Both the position numbers and the translations under genes were made by a program. DNA of 64,000 nt from NCBI GenBank assembly GCA_009783265.1, contig WRHM01000004.1, positions 1 to 64,000 of the forward strand. Reading direction: 5' to 3'. The stretch is from Oscillospiraceae bacterium (GTDB lineage Bacteria > Bacillota > Clostridia > Oscillospirales > WRJC01). Positions 24,281-33,126 of the stretch are shown here, piece after piece. The notes beneath the pieces were generated by a model, which was not told where the DNA came from, did no database searches, and saw nothing but the letters and a program-made list of their open reading frames with translations. Numbering within the stretch: the stretch's first letter is position 1; the number at the start of each line of letters is the position of its first letter.

Positions 24281-24682
24281 TTATTTTTGATGTAGTATTT
24301 TTTCCAGCCCTGTTCTGAGTACCTGCGAAAAATTTACGCCTGCCTGCTCAGCTTCAAAATTTAACTGAGCGGGTATCGTAACCGTTTTATTTACAAGTTT
24401 ATTTGCAAAATATCTTTTATAGTAATTAGTATCACATGAAATTAACGTGACAATATTATCATCTTCTGCAATTAATTTATTAATCGGAGTCGGCGGCAAT
24501 ATTTCATTGCCGTGAATCTCATGATTATATAACATCAGGCATAACACATCCTGCGCCATTTCCATCGCTTCCGCCAAATTATCCCCCTGCGTATATGCTC
24601 CCTGAACATCAGGAAAATATACACAATAACCGCCCAGTTCTTCATCTGGTTCAAATATTGCCGGATACACATATTTAGCCAT
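24281..24682 (-). CDS. hicB: HicB-family antitoxin
   Basis: The 133-residue protein has the HicB RNase H-like fold (YPAIFEPDEELGGYCVYFPDV, then GDNLAEAMEMAQDVLCL) and a C-terminal ribbon-helix-helix (TIPAQLNFEAEQAGVNFSQVL) for DNA binding. It should neutralise the HicA toxin encoded just upstream and repress the pair. It sits between pyrF and pyrK, which suggests later insertion. Confidence 0.92.
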   Translation of the reverse strand: MAKYVYPAIFEPDEELGGYCVYFPDVQGAYTQGDNLAEAMEMAQDVLCLMLYNHEIHGNEILPPTPINKLIAEDDNIVTLISCDTNYYKRYFANKLVNKTVTIPAQLNFEAEQAGVNFSQVLRTGLEKILHQK

Positions 24683-24691
24683 ATAAACACC

Positions 24692-24877
24692 TCATTTCAA
24701 ACCTGCGTCTTTTAAAATAGAATTTAATGTACCTTTTTTGCAATCTGCTTTGTCATGCCGTCCAACAGGAAAATATTTACCAGATTTTGAACTGTACCAT
24801 ATTTCATGACCGCCGCCCTCATGGTCGAAACAACAACCATTCTTTTTAAGAAATTTTTTTAATTCGCTGTATTTCAT
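24692..24877 (-). CDS. hicA: HicA-family mRNA interferase toxin
   Basis: The 61-residue double-stranded-RNA-binding-like toxin has the conserved GGGHEIW motif with the catalytic His at about residue 24. KGTLNSILKDAGL closes it, as expected. It is transcribed just ahead of hicB with a 9-bp gap, the classic hicAB order. Confidence 0.92.
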   Translation of the reverse strand: MKYSELKKFLKKNGCCFDHEGGGHEIWYSSKSGKYFPVGRHDKADCKKGTLNSILKDAGLK

Positions 24878-24947
24878 TTTTAATTCCTCGTTATATATTA
24901 TACACTTGTTTTACACGTGTGTCAAGAGATTTTATTTATTTTTACTT

Positions 24948-25472
24948 TTAATCTTGTAGAGGAAATTTCCCCAAAATTGTCAAAACTCTATCATCGTCTA
25001 AGCAACTAACCCAAAGCGAAATAATTTTAGTATTTATAAAATTATACCTGTTTGTTACTCTAAGTATTTTTTCATTAATTATTTTGTTGTTATTAGTATA
25101 CGCAATGGTTATGTGCGGAAACCACCCTGATGTAAGATTACCAAATCTACTATATTTATCGTATTTTTGATGTATATTATAATATAATTCATATAACTCC
25201 GGCGAAATAAGCGGAAGTGCAATAAGTCCGTTTATATGAATTACAGTTAATGCGTAAAGGCATAAATCAACGGATTTTTGTTTTTGAGAAAATTCATTTA
25301 CCCATTCAAGCAAGTTATCAGCATCTATTGTTTCTTCATAACTTGCTAATGTTAAATGAGGAATGTCATTAAGATTATCGAGTTCTATACCGAGTTCTTT
25401 TTGAAGATTAAGTATTGCTTCCGCTCCGTTTTCGTCTAATATAGCAACAATAAAATAAGATTTATTACTCAT
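24948..25472 (-). CDS. 2'-5' RNA ligase family (2H phosphoesterase) protein
   Basis: The 174-residue protein carries the two H-x-T motifs that define 2H phosphoesterases: PHLTLAS near residue 38 and FPHITIAY near 120. The family cleaves or joins 2'-5' or cyclic phosphodiesters in RNA or nucleotides. It overlaps the pyrF stop by 4 bp, so it is probably translated with pyrF. Beside HicAB it may be linked to RNA processing or stress, but that is a guess. Confidence 0.85.
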   Translation of the reverse strand: MSNKSYFIVAILDENGAEAILNLQKELGIELDNLNDIPHLTLASYEETIDADNLLEWVNEFSQKQKSVDLCLYALTVIHINGLIALPLISPELYELYYNIHQKYDKYSRFGNLTSGWFPHITIAYTNNNKIINEKILRVTNRYNFINTKIISLWVSCLDDDRVLTILGKFPLQD

Positions 25473-26359
25473 ATTACCTCCATTATCGCGTCCCTCATTC
25501 GTATGACTTCCTCTCTCGCGTATTTGCCGAAATTTTCACCGTCGTTTTGTTTAACCCACGCGCACATAATCGCCCTCGATGAATTTATAAGCGCGCCTCC
25601 GCCGTTTTCGTCAAACGCAGGCTTAACGTCATTCGCCGCGCCTCCCTGCGCGCCGAATCCCGGAACCAAAAAAAACGTGTTTGGCATCATTTTACGCAAA
25701 TCCGCAAGCTGTTGCGGGTATGTCGCGCCGATTACAACGCCGATATTATCAATACTTCCCCATTCCATAACCTTTCCTGCCACTTTTTCATAAAACGGCC
25801 TGCCGCCAACTATAATATCCTGAAAATCCCCCGATGATTTATTCGACGTTTTCACTAAAACAAATATAGATTTGTCAAATTTTACGCAATTATCTATAAA
25901 CGGCTTAACGCCGTCTATTCCAAGATACGCGTTGACAGTCAGGCAATCTGCGTCGAGTATTTTCTGCTTCTCGCCGAAAATATCAGCCTCGCCGAGATAC
26001 GCCGACGAATAAGCTTCCGCAGTCGCGCCTATATCGTTGCGCTTGCCGTCTAAAATAACATATAAATCTTTTGATTTCGCGTACTCGACTGTTTTATATA
26101 AAGCCTCAATCCCGTCCAATCCGTACATTTCATAATACGCCGATTGCGGCTTGATTGCGGGAATTAAATCACAGCAGGCGTCTATCAAGCCTTTGTTAAA
26201 TAAAAATAACGCTTCACCTGCGGCTTTTTTTGTTTTGCCGAATTTATTTATGACTTCATCAGCTATATGTTTCGGAATAAATTCAAGTTTCGGGTCAAGT
26301 CCCATAACCGTAGGGTTTTTCTTTGAGTTTATTTTTTGCTGCAAGATTAAAAACGACAT
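25469..26359 (-). CDS. pyrF: Orotidine 5'-phosphate decarboxylase (type 2)
   Basis: The 296-residue enzyme converts OMP to UMP. The long PyrF-2 subfamily is shown by VMGLDPKLEFIP at the N-terminus, then AIKPQSAYYE and VILDGKRNDIGATAEAY (D-x-K-x-x-D catalytic set), and VVIGATYPQQL and PGFGAQGG near the C-terminus. It belongs to the pyr group on the minus strand. Confidence 0.95.
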   Translation of the reverse strand: MSFLILQQKINSKKNPTVMGLDPKLEFIPKHIADEVINKFGKTKKAAGEALFLFNKGLIDACCDLIPAIKPQSAYYEMYGLDGIEALYKTVEYAKSKDLYVILDGKRNDIGATAEAYSSAYLGEADIFGEKQKILDADCLTVNAYLGIDGVKPFIDNCVKFDKSIFVLVKTSNKSSGDFQDIIVGGRPFYEKVAGKVMEWGSIDNIGVVIGATYPQQLADLRKMMPNTFFLVPGFGAQGGAANDVKPAFDENGGGALINSSRAIMCAWVKQNDGENFGKYAREEVIRMRDAIMEVI

Positions 26360-26541
26360 AAATTACCTCTTTTGTTTTTTTATAGATTATAATAGCAAAA
26401 AAATATCAATAAATTATAACTTTGCTTGTGAAATCTTTGTGAATTTCATTTTTCTTTTCTTGACAGTTCGATTTTAAGGTGTATAATTGTAGATATTAAA
26501 CTATTGCATATTGTAAAGCCAAAACTTAAAAGGATACACTC

Positions 26542-27204
26542 ATGAAGGATATAAAAAAATATTTTATACTAACACTCCTGTTTTTATCAGTCTTATCTAT
26601 AATATTTACAATAACATCGTGTAAAAGCGATACATCAACGATTAAAGACTTTACCGGAGAAAATGATATTGTTAATGATTCTACAGAAGAATGGCGAAAT
26701 GCGTATATTTGGTTTTTAGGTGAATTTTATATTGATACCCATGATGATAATATTTATAGCTTTTCCCTGAGAGATTTCGATAATAATGCTATTCCGGAAT
26801 TAATAATACTTAAATCGGATATGATGAATGATGGTGTTTTAGAAGTTCATTTTTATGATGAGAGCGGCATATATAAAATCGGCGAATATCACGACCCAAA
26901 AGTAGCTGCAGGTTATCGCGTATCAGATAATCCGCTGTTTCCCGGATTATTTACCCTTTGGTGGGGCGGCGGCAAGGAATATTATGGATATTTAACGGTT
27001 GTTGAGAGCGAATTAATATATGAAGACGTATGGCTTATGGACCGTACAAAAGAGTCCCCGGTTCAAACAGAAATTTCAAATAACGAACAACTTATCGCCG
27101 AATCGGTTAATGCTCATCCTCCTTATGATTACCCGGATAATCTTCTCGAAATGCACCTTGTCAACGCTGATAATATTCTCGAAATAATCATGTCGTATTC
27201 TTAA
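26542..27204 (+). CDS. Hypothetical lipoprotein with FG-GAP/EF-hand-like motif
   Basis: The 220-residue protein has a signal peptide with lipobox ITSC at about residue 26. The mature part has LRDFDNNAIPELIILK, the calcium-loop-like pattern also seen at 13.8 kb. It is the only plus-strand gene in the pyr region, between pyrF and pyrC, and has its own terminator. Its function is unknown. Confidence 0.65.
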   Translation: MKDIKKYFILTLLFLSVLSIIFTITSCKSDTSTIKDFTGENDIVNDSTEEWRNAYIWFLGEFYIDTHDDNIYSFSLRDFDNNAIPELIILKSDMMNDGVLEVHFYDESGIYKIGEYHDPKVAAGYRVSDNPLFPGLFTLWWGGGKEYYGYLTVVESELIYEDVWLMDRTKESPVQTEISNNEQLIAESVNAHPPYDYPDNLLEMHLVNADNILEIIMSYS

Positions 27205-27230
27205 ATATTCTAAATTTCAAATTAATAAAC

Positions 27231-27262
27231 AAACGGTAAGGCGGAGTGACCTTTACCGTTTT
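27231..27262. terminator. Rho-independent terminator between lipoprotein gene and pyrC
   Basis: AAACGGTAAGG and CCTTTACCGTTTT form a near-perfect stem with an 8-nt loop, followed by TATTTATT on the plus strand. It ends the lipoprotein gene and may also serve pyrC, which converges on it. Confidence 0.7.
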
Positions 27263-27267
27263 ATTTA

Positions 27268-28497
27268 TTAATCATCATTCTCATAAACCATATTTCCGTT
27301 TACAATCGTATATAAAACTTTCCCATAGAATTTAAATCCGTGAAACGGCGTGTTGCGCGATTTAGAATAAGACTTGTTTTTGTCATATATAAATTTTTTA
27401 TCTGTGTTGAATATCACAAAATCCGCGGCTTTCCCGACTTCTATAGTCCCGTATTTATCGTCGATCCCGATAATTTTCGCCGGATTAATTGTCATAAGCT
27501 CAATTAATTTTTTTAGAGTGATGTGATTTTGTTTTACAAGATACGTCACTCCCAGCGCAAACGAAGTCTCAACCCCGGTTATGCCGTTTACGCCTGCGTT
27601 CTTATCTTCCAAAGAATGCGGCGCATGATCCGTCGATATGCAGTCGATAGCCCCTGATTTTATCGCTTCGATTATTTTTTCTTTATCCTCAGTCGAGCGC
27701 AAAGGCGGGTTCATTTTTGCGTTTACGCCGTATTTTGTTATATCTTCGTCAGTCAAAACAAAATAATGCGGGCATGTCTCTGCCGTTATATTAAACCCTT
27801 GATTTTTAGCTTCCGCTATATATCCCGCGCTGTTTCCCGTGCTCACATGGCAGATATGCAGTCTCGCGCCTGTTTCACACGCTAAATATATATCGCGTTT
27901 CGTGATTTTATCCTCGGATTCGTTTCCCGTAAGAGATAAATCCTCGCAGTGCGACATTATCAAAATATTATTTTCTTTTGATTTAATCAACGCCTCACGC
28001 ATTAAATCATAATTTTCGACCGGTTTCCCGTCGTCGGACAAAGCCATCGCCCCGGCTTTTTTAAGTCCGGCGAAATCCGTGAGTTCTTCGCCTTTTTGCG
28101 ATTTTGTTATCGCTCCGACAGGAAATATATTGCAATGCGCTTTGTTTTTATTTTCGAGAATATATTTTATCAAATCCGGGTTATCTATAACAGGATTTGT
28201 GTTGGGCATACAGCATAAAGCCGTGATTCCGCCTTTTATTGCAGATTTTGTCCCGGATTCAATATCTTCTTTGTAGGTTAATCCGGGGTCGCGCAGATGC
28301 GTGTGCAAATCTATAAATCCGGCAGAAATATAATTGCATTCTGCGTCGATTATATTTATATCGCAATTTTTTTCAACAGGCGGCCACGCAGGTTCGCTCC
28401 TACAGATTTCCGATATAATACCGTTATTAATTATTATATCTATTATTTCGTCTGTTTCAACAAGACGCGCGTTTTTTATTATAAGATTATTATTCAT
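27268..28497 (-). CDS. pyrC: Dihydroorotase
   Basis: The 409-residue amidohydrolase (PyrC type I) makes dihydroorotate from carbamoyl aspartate. AGFIDLHTHLRDPGLTYKEDI near residue 60 gives the H-x-H zinc ligands, ICHVSTG the later His, ETCPHYF another, and STDHAPHSLEDKNAG the Asp and His of the active site. It is the first of the pyr genes on this strand; the other genes are separated from it by the lipoprotein gene. Confidence 0.95.
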   Translation of the reverse strand: MNNNLIIKNARLVETDEIIDIIINNGIISEICRSEPAWPPVEKNCDINIIDAECNYISAGFIDLHTHLRDPGLTYKEDIESGTKSAIKGGITALCCMPNTNPVIDNPDLIKYILENKNKAHCNIFPVGAITKSQKGEELTDFAGLKKAGAMALSDDGKPVENYDLMREALIKSKENNILIMSHCEDLSLTGNESEDKITKRDIYLACETGARLHICHVSTGNSAGYIAEAKNQGFNITAETCPHYFVLTDEDITKYGVNAKMNPPLRSTEDKEKIIEAIKSGAIDCISTDHAPHSLEDKNAGVNGITGVETSFALGVTYLVKQNHITLKKLIELMTINPAKIIGIDDKYGTIEVGKAADFVIFNTDKKFIYDKNKSYSKSRNTPFHGFKFYGKVLYTIVNGNMVYENDD

Positions 28498-28530
28498 AAT
28501 TATTTATACATAAACTCCTGTATTTATAAA

Positions 28531-28561
28531 TGGCGCGACGAGGGCGTCGCGTCCTGCAATT
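28531..28561. repeat. Family B repeat between pyrC and ydcF-like gene
   Basis: GGCGCGACGAGGGCGTCGCGTCCTGCAAT is an imperfect palindrome with the GCAATT edge shared with the hairpin after spoIIIAH. Confidence 0.6.
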
Positions 28562-29375
28562 ATGTTTTATCAAAAATATAGCTTTTCACAAACGCGAAAA
28601 ATTCGCGCACTATTCCGGCGGTGAAAAACGCATATTGTGTTTTTGATTTTACAGCGTAAATATTTATGCCGGGATATACCCGTTTTGCAATCAATACGGC
28701 ACGCGGGACATGATATTCGCTTGTTATTATTATAATATTTTCATGTTTTATATTATTTTCTTCGATTACTTTTTTAGAAAAAACTAAATTTTCAAAACTT
28801 GACGAAGATTCGTCCTCTTCAAAAATCCTGTTTTCGTCAATGCCTTTGTCTGCAAGATATTTTTTCATAACCCTGGATTCCTGAATGATTTCGTCCGGCC
28901 CCTGCCCGCCTGAGACTATGCAAATCGCATCGGGATATTTAATTAAAGTTTCAACTGCCTGATCCAGTCTGGATTTTAACAGCACGCTTGGATTATTCCC
29001 TCTGACCTGACAACCGAGAACTATTATCAAATCAGGGTTTTCCGGTATAGTATCAGAAGAATATCCAAAAATCATAATACAGAATACAGCAAAAGCAGTC
29101 AAAAAGAATATCATGCCGGAATAAAAAACAATAATCAGGGGATTATATAATTTTTTTAATATTTTTTTCAATTCATCAAGATTATATGTGACAATAAACA
29201 TAATCAAAAAATAAACAACAGGAAACCATACGCCTATATTTCCCGCTCCCGCGCCTCTTATTGTAGACAGAAACGCCAGACATATCATAAAAACAAGCAT
29301 TAAAAATATAAGCAGCACGGCGATTTTTTTCATCAGTGAAAATCCAGAAAATCCGCGTTTTTTATAATTTAGCAT
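28560..29375 (-). CDS. YdcF/SanA family (DUF218) membrane protein
   Basis: The 271-residue protein has about three N-terminal membrane spans, then a DUF218 domain. LIIVLGCQVRGNNPSVLL, IVSGGQGPDEI and FEEDESSSSFENLVFSK are all typical family blocks, with IIITSEYHVPRAVLIAKR closing. The family has a nucleotide-binding-like fold and is linked to envelope maintenance. Its role here is unknown. Confidence 0.87.
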   Translation of the reverse strand: MLNYKKRGFSGFSLMKKIAVLLIFLMLVFMICLAFLSTIRGAGAGNIGVWFPVVYFLIMFIVTYNLDELKKILKKLYNPLIIVFYSGMIFFLTAFAVFCIMIFGYSSDTIPENPDLIIVLGCQVRGNNPSVLLKSRLDQAVETLIKYPDAICIVSGGQGPDEIIQESRVMKKYLADKGIDENRIFEEDESSSSFENLVFSKKVIEENNIKHENIIIITSEYHVPRAVLIAKRVYPGINIYAVKSKTQYAFFTAGIVREFFAFVKSYIFDKT

Positions 29376-29523
29376 AAAATCTCCCGTTTCTACGCTGTAA
29401 ATTTTTCATAAATATATTATAATATATCTGCCGGCAAAAATAAATATATTTTATGTAATTTTACATTAAATTAATTAAATATTTTTAAACTCCGGCGTAT
29501 TATTTTATATTTTACAAAAATTC

Positions 29524-29552
29524 TTGACTAAGGATCGATTTTATGATAATAT
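29524..29552 (+). promoter_or_regulatory. Sigma-A promoter of the 2-oxoacid dehydrogenase genes
   Basis: TTGACT and TAATAT are separated by 17 bp, about 45 bp ahead of the E2 start, which has AGGAGG. Confidence 0.65.
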
Positions 29553-29596
29553 ATTTTTATAAATAAAATATTTTTATTTCAGGAGGATAAATCTGT

Positions 29597-30955
29597 ATGG
29601 CTGAGGCTGTGATTATGCCCAGGCAGGGACAAAGCGTTGAAAGCTGCCTTGTCACCGCAATAAACAAAAGAAAGGGAGATAACGTAAATATCGGCGATAT
29701 TTTGTTTTCTTATGAAACTGATAAATCTTCGTTTGACGAAGAGGCGAAAACGACGGGGGTTGTCCTCGCGTTATTTGCCGAAGATGGCGATGATATAAAT
29801 TGTCTTGAAACTGTTATGATTATAGGCAGAGACGGCGAAGATATTTCAGGTATTTTGCCGCAAAAGCCTGTAGAAGCGGTGATTGATTATCCACAGATCC
29901 CCGTCAGCGACGTTGTCGCTGCCACCCCCTTTCAAAATGGGGCTTATACAAATACAGAATCCGACGAAATAAAAATTTCACCGAGGGCGAAAAATTACGC
30001 GGGACAGGCAAAAATCGATTTGGCAAAAGTTATCCCGACAGGTCCCAACGGCAGGATAATCGAAAGGGATATTATCGAGGCCGTGAATAACGGGTATAGA
30101 TTATATAATAATGAAACTCTCCCCGGCGGCTACGCCGTCTCCCCTCTCGTAAACGAAGGGGGTTCAGAGCTAAATCAATCTCCTTCGCTTGCGAGGGAAG
30201 TGTCACGAAGCGACGGAGGGAGCATTAATGATTACACAGACGTTAAATTGTCGAATATACGCAAAATTATCGCAAAATCGATGCACGCTTCGCTCTCTGA
30301 AACAGCGCAGCTTACTTTAAATTCAAGTTTTGATGCTTCGATTATTTTAAATTTCAGGAAAAGATTAAAAGATTTATTGCCGTCTGATTCGCGGAACGCC
30401 GAGGGCGGCGTTTCCTACGAAAATATAACTATAAATGATATAATTTTATACGCAACAGCTAAAACTCTTAAAAATCATAAAGACGCAAACGCGCATTATC
30501 TCGGAGATATTGGCGTTATCAGATATTTTGAATCTGTCAATCTCGGCGTTGCCGTAGATACTGAAAGAGGGCTTGTCGTGCCGACTATATTTAACGCGGA
30601 TAAATTATCGCTCAATGAGCTTGCAAGGCAGTCTAAAAATATTATAAAAGAAGCCCAGAGCGGTTCAATCGACCCGGATAAATTAAAAGGCGGGACTTTT
30701 ACAGTCACGAATTTGGGGTCGCTTGGGGTAGAAAGTTTTACGCCTGTCATAAATCCCCCGCAGACGTGTATTCTCGGAGTAAATAATATAACGAGAAGAA
30801 TCAAACAAGTTAATAATAATCAAGATATTTTTTATGATTGCATGGGGCTTTCCCTGACTTTCGACCACAGGGCTTTAGATGGCGCGCCTGCGGCAAGATT
30901 TTTGAAAGAATTATGCGCGAATCTTGAAAATTTTGATTTGCTGCTGGCGAAATAA
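29597..30955 (+). CDS. 2-oxoacid dehydrogenase complex E2 (dihydrolipoamide acyltransferase)
   Basis: The 452-residue protein has a lipoyl domain (1-80; YETDKSSFDEEA carries the lipoylated Lys), an E3-binding domain (about 130-165; ISPRAKNYAGQAKIDLAKV) and the acyltransferase core (about 215-452), with LTFDHRALDGAPAARFL as the catalytic HxxxDG. Both linkers contain Family A repeats in-frame: residues about 102-118 and 174-209. The linkers are naturally flexible, which may explain tolerance. First gene of the E2-E3-Nudix-E1 group; pyruvate is the likeliest substrate but is not proven. Confidence 0.92.
   Translation: MAEAVIMPRQGQSVESCLVTAINKRKGDNVNIGDILFSYETDKSSFDEEAKTTGVVLALFAEDGDDINCLETVMIIGRDGEDISGILPQKPVEAVIDYPQIPVSDVVAATPFQNGAYTNTESDEIKISPRAKNYAGQAKIDLAKVIPTGPNGRIIERDIIEAVNNGYRLYNNETLPGGYAVSPLVNEGGSELNQSPSLAREVSRSDGGSINDYTDVKLSNIRKIIAKSMHASLSETAQLTLNSSFDASIILNFRKRLKDLLPSDSRNAEGGVSYENITINDIILYATAKTLKNHKDANAHYLGDIGVIRYFESVNLGVAVDTERGLVVPTIFNADKLSLNELARQSKNIIKEAQSGSIDPDKLKGGTFTVTNLGSLGVESFTPVINPPQTCILGVNNITRRIKQVNNNQDIFYDCMGLSLTFDHRALDGAPAARFLKELCANLENFDLLLAK
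29900..29950. repeat. Family A repeat in the first linker of E2
   Basis: CAGCGAC, GTT, GTCGCTG (hairpin 1), then CCACC, then CCCTTTCAAAATGGGG (hairpin 2) and CTTAT. All parts of the two-hairpin module are present, in-frame. Confidence 0.65.
30117..30225. repeat. Family A inverted pair in the second linker of E2
   Basis: A forward module (GGCTACGCCG hairpin, then CCCCTCTCGTAAACGAAGGGGG) is followed by a reversed module (CTCCTTCGCTTGCGAGGGA, then GTGTCACGAAGCGACGGAGGG). The reversed one matches the intergenic copy at 2.6 kb. The reading frame stays open throughout. Confidence 0.75.
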
Positions 30956-30975
30956 TTAAGAGAGAGGGATTTTTT

Positions 30976-32379
30976 ATGCATGATTTAATAATAATCGGCG
31001 GAGGCCCCGCAGGATATAATGCGGCGGAACGCGCGGCTCACAATGGATTGAAAGTCTTATTAATCGAAAAGAAAGCTCTCGGCGGCGTATGTCTTAACGA
31101 GGGTTGTATCCCGACGAAAACTTTGTTATATTCGGCGAAAATATTTGATTACGCAAAACACGGCGAAGAATACGGCGTTAGTTTTAAAGACGCCAAAATA
31201 AATCACCCGTTTGTTATCGCAAGAAAAAATAAAGTCGTTAAAACTCTTGTGACCGGGGTCGCGGCGAAATTAAAAAAAGCCGGGGTTGAAGTTATCGAGG
31301 GTTGTGCTATAATTTTAAATAAAGATTCAAACGGGTTTAACGTAAAAGCCGGCGAAAATATTTATTCGGGTAAATATCTGTTGATATGCACAGGTTCTGA
31401 AGCGGTTATCCCGCCGATTCCGGGATTAAAAGAAGGATTAGAAAATAATTTTTGCCTTACTAACAGGGAGATTTTGGACTTGAAAGAAATCCCGGAAAAT
31501 CTCGTAGTGATCGGCGGCGGAGTCGTAGGGCTTGAAATGGCGTCGTATTTTAATTCTGTCGGCTCTAAAGTCACGGTTATAGAAATGCTCGATAAAATCG
31601 GCGGACAAATCGACGGTGAAATCGCGGATATATTATATAAAAATTATACAAAAAAAGGCATAGATTTTAAGCTCGGCGCAAAAGTTACGGGATTCGGCAA
31701 AGATTTTGTTGAATATGAAACCACCCCGTCAACGGCTACGCCGCTGCCACCCCTCCAAGGAGGGGAATTATCCAAGTTTACAATAAACGCCGACAAAGTT
31801 TTGGTTTCGATTGGCAGAAAAGCGTCAACGCAAAATATTGGGTTGGAGAATATAAATATTTTGACTGAACGCGGCGCAGTCGTCACAGATGAATACGGCA
31901 GGACAAGCGTCTCTAATGTTTATGCCGCAGGCGATGTCAACGGCAAATCTATGCTCGCGCATACGGCATATCGTGAAGGCGAAGTCTGCGTGAATAATAT
32001 TCTGGGCAAAAAAGATAAGATAAATTATAATTCTATTCCGGCTGTAATATACACGAATCCCGAAGTTGCGGGAGTCGGCGAAACGGCTGAGAGCGTCAGG
32101 CAAAAAGGTCTGAAAGCGTCGGCGCATTCGTTTAGCTTGAGATACAGCGGGCGTTATCTCGCCGAAAACGAAAAAGGCGACGGGATAGTTAAAATTATCG
32201 TTGACGAAATTACAAAAAATATAATCGGGCTGCACATGATCGGTAATTATGCTTCGGAGATAATCTATGGGGCGGCGATGATGATCGACACGAAAATGCG
32301 AATCGACGACGTGCAAAAAATCGTGTTCCCGCACCCTACAGTATGCGAAGTTATAAGAGAAGGATGTTTTATGATATAA
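30976..32379 (+). CDS. lpdA: Dihydrolipoyl dehydrogenase (E3)
   Basis: The 467-residue FAD enzyme reoxidises the lipoamide of E2. IIGGGPAGYNAAERAAHNG is the FAD loop, GGVCLNEGCIPTKT holds the redox disulfide, and VVIGGGVVGLEMASYFNSVGS is the NAD loop. YAAGDVNGK and FPHPTVCEVIREG complete it (His-Glu pair). A Family A repeat inserts about 17 residues (TPSTATPLPPLQGGELSKF) at about 250-267, in a surface beta-turn before DKVLVSIGR. Twenty bp after E2. Confidence 0.95.
   Translation: MHDLIIIGGGPAGYNAAERAAHNGLKVLLIEKKALGGVCLNEGCIPTKTLLYSAKIFDYAKHGEEYGVSFKDAKINHPFVIARKNKVVKTLVTGVAAKLKKAGVEVIEGCAIILNKDSNGFNVKAGENIYSGKYLLICTGSEAVIPPIPGLKEGLENNFCLTNREILDLKEIPENLVVIGGGVVGLEMASYFNSVGSKVTVIEMLDKIGGQIDGEIADILYKNYTKKGIDFKLGAKVTGFGKDFVEYETTPSTATPLPPLQGGELSKFTINADKVLVSIGRKASTQNIGLENINILTERGAVVTDEYGRTSVSNVYAAGDVNGKSMLAHTAYREGEVCVNNILGKKDKINYNSIPAVIYTNPEVAGVGETAESVRQKGLKASAHSFSLRYSGRYLAENEKGDGIVKIIVDEITKNIIGLHMIGNYASEIIYGAAMMIDTKMRIDDVQKIVFPHPTVCEVIREGCFMI
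31721..31772. repeat. Family A repeat inside the E3 gene
   Basis: CGGCTACGCCG hairpin, then CTGCCACC, then CCTCCAAGGAGG. The first hairpin is the same as in the E2 pair. The reading frame is kept. Confidence 0.75.
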
Positions 32380-32404
32380 AAATAAATAACTGGAGAAATT
32401 TTTC

Positions 32405-32571
32405 GTCCTTATCCTCTTTAAATTTAAAGAGGGTGGCACGCGAGAGATTGTGTTGGTCCTATTAAAATTAGCCCGCGTGACGGGTGTTTTCGTTCCCCCA
32501 TCGCAACATCAAATCCAAAAACACCCTCCGCCTGCGGGCGGCACCCTCTTTAAACTAAAGAGGGTAAGGGT
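32405..32571. repeat. Family A head-to-head pair, intergenic
   Basis: A reversed module (CCTCTTTAAATTTAAAGAGGGTGGCAC) and a forward module (CCTCCGCCTGCGGGCGGCACC, then CTCTTTAAACTAAAGAGG) are separated by about 90 bp. It fills the gap between E3 and the Nudix gene. Its translation would give PPPAGGTLF, close to the peptides inside E1 and the U32 protein. Confidence 0.8.
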
Positions 32572-32637
32572 TTTGGTTCAATTACTTTACTTTGACTTAT
32601 TTAAAACTAAAATATATAATAAACGAGGCCATATAAA

Positions 32638-33093
32638 ATGATTTATAAGGGAAGAGCGCAATGTCTTGTCGTCAGGGATAATAAAATATTAATGGTGAAA
32701 CATGATTCCGGCGATTACTGGTGTTATTGTCTGCCCGGCGGCGGGATTGAACACGGGGAAACTCCGGAACAGGCGGCTATCCGGGAATTACAGGAAGAAT
32801 GTTGCGTTAATGGCAGAATAATAAAGAAAACAAGCGAATATATAGACCCGTTTGACGATAATACTTTCTTTTATACTTATCATATAGATATTGATAATCA
32901 AACCCCGTCTTTGGGTATAGATCCCGAACTTATTGAAAACCCGATATTAGTTGAGGTTAAATGGCTGTCTCTTGACGAAATATGCGAACATGACAGGGCT
33001 TATTTATGGTCGGCAGGGTTGGTTTCGATAAAAGAGTTTGCGGAAGAGTTGGACACATGGAGCAAAGACATAAGTTATCCCGTTAAAATATAA
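32638..33093 (+). CDS. Nudix hydrolase
   Basis: The 151-residue protein has the Nudix box GGGIEHGETPEQAAIRELQEECC (G-x5-E-x7-REUxEE) at about residues 37-59, so it hydrolyses a nucleoside diphosphate-linked compound. It lies between the E3 and E1 genes of the dehydrogenase complex, on the same strand. Whether it is functionally tied to NAD, CoA or TPP pools of the complex cannot be told. Confidence 0.9.
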   Translation: MIYKGRAQCLVVRDNKILMVKHDSGDYWCYCLPGGGIEHGETPEQAAIRELQEECCVNGRIIKKTSEYIDPFDDNTFFYTYHIDIDNQTPSLGIDPELIENPILVEVKWLSLDEICEHDRAYLWSAGLVSIKEFAEELDTWSKDISYPVKI

Positions 33094-33126
33094 AAATTAT
33101 ATATAAAAAGAGGAGAACAAAAAATT

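Noticed and set aside
31825..32439. 204-codon minus-strand frame opposite the E3 gene
   Set aside because: Shadow of a well-supported dihydrolipoyl dehydrogenase; no ribosome site or domain.
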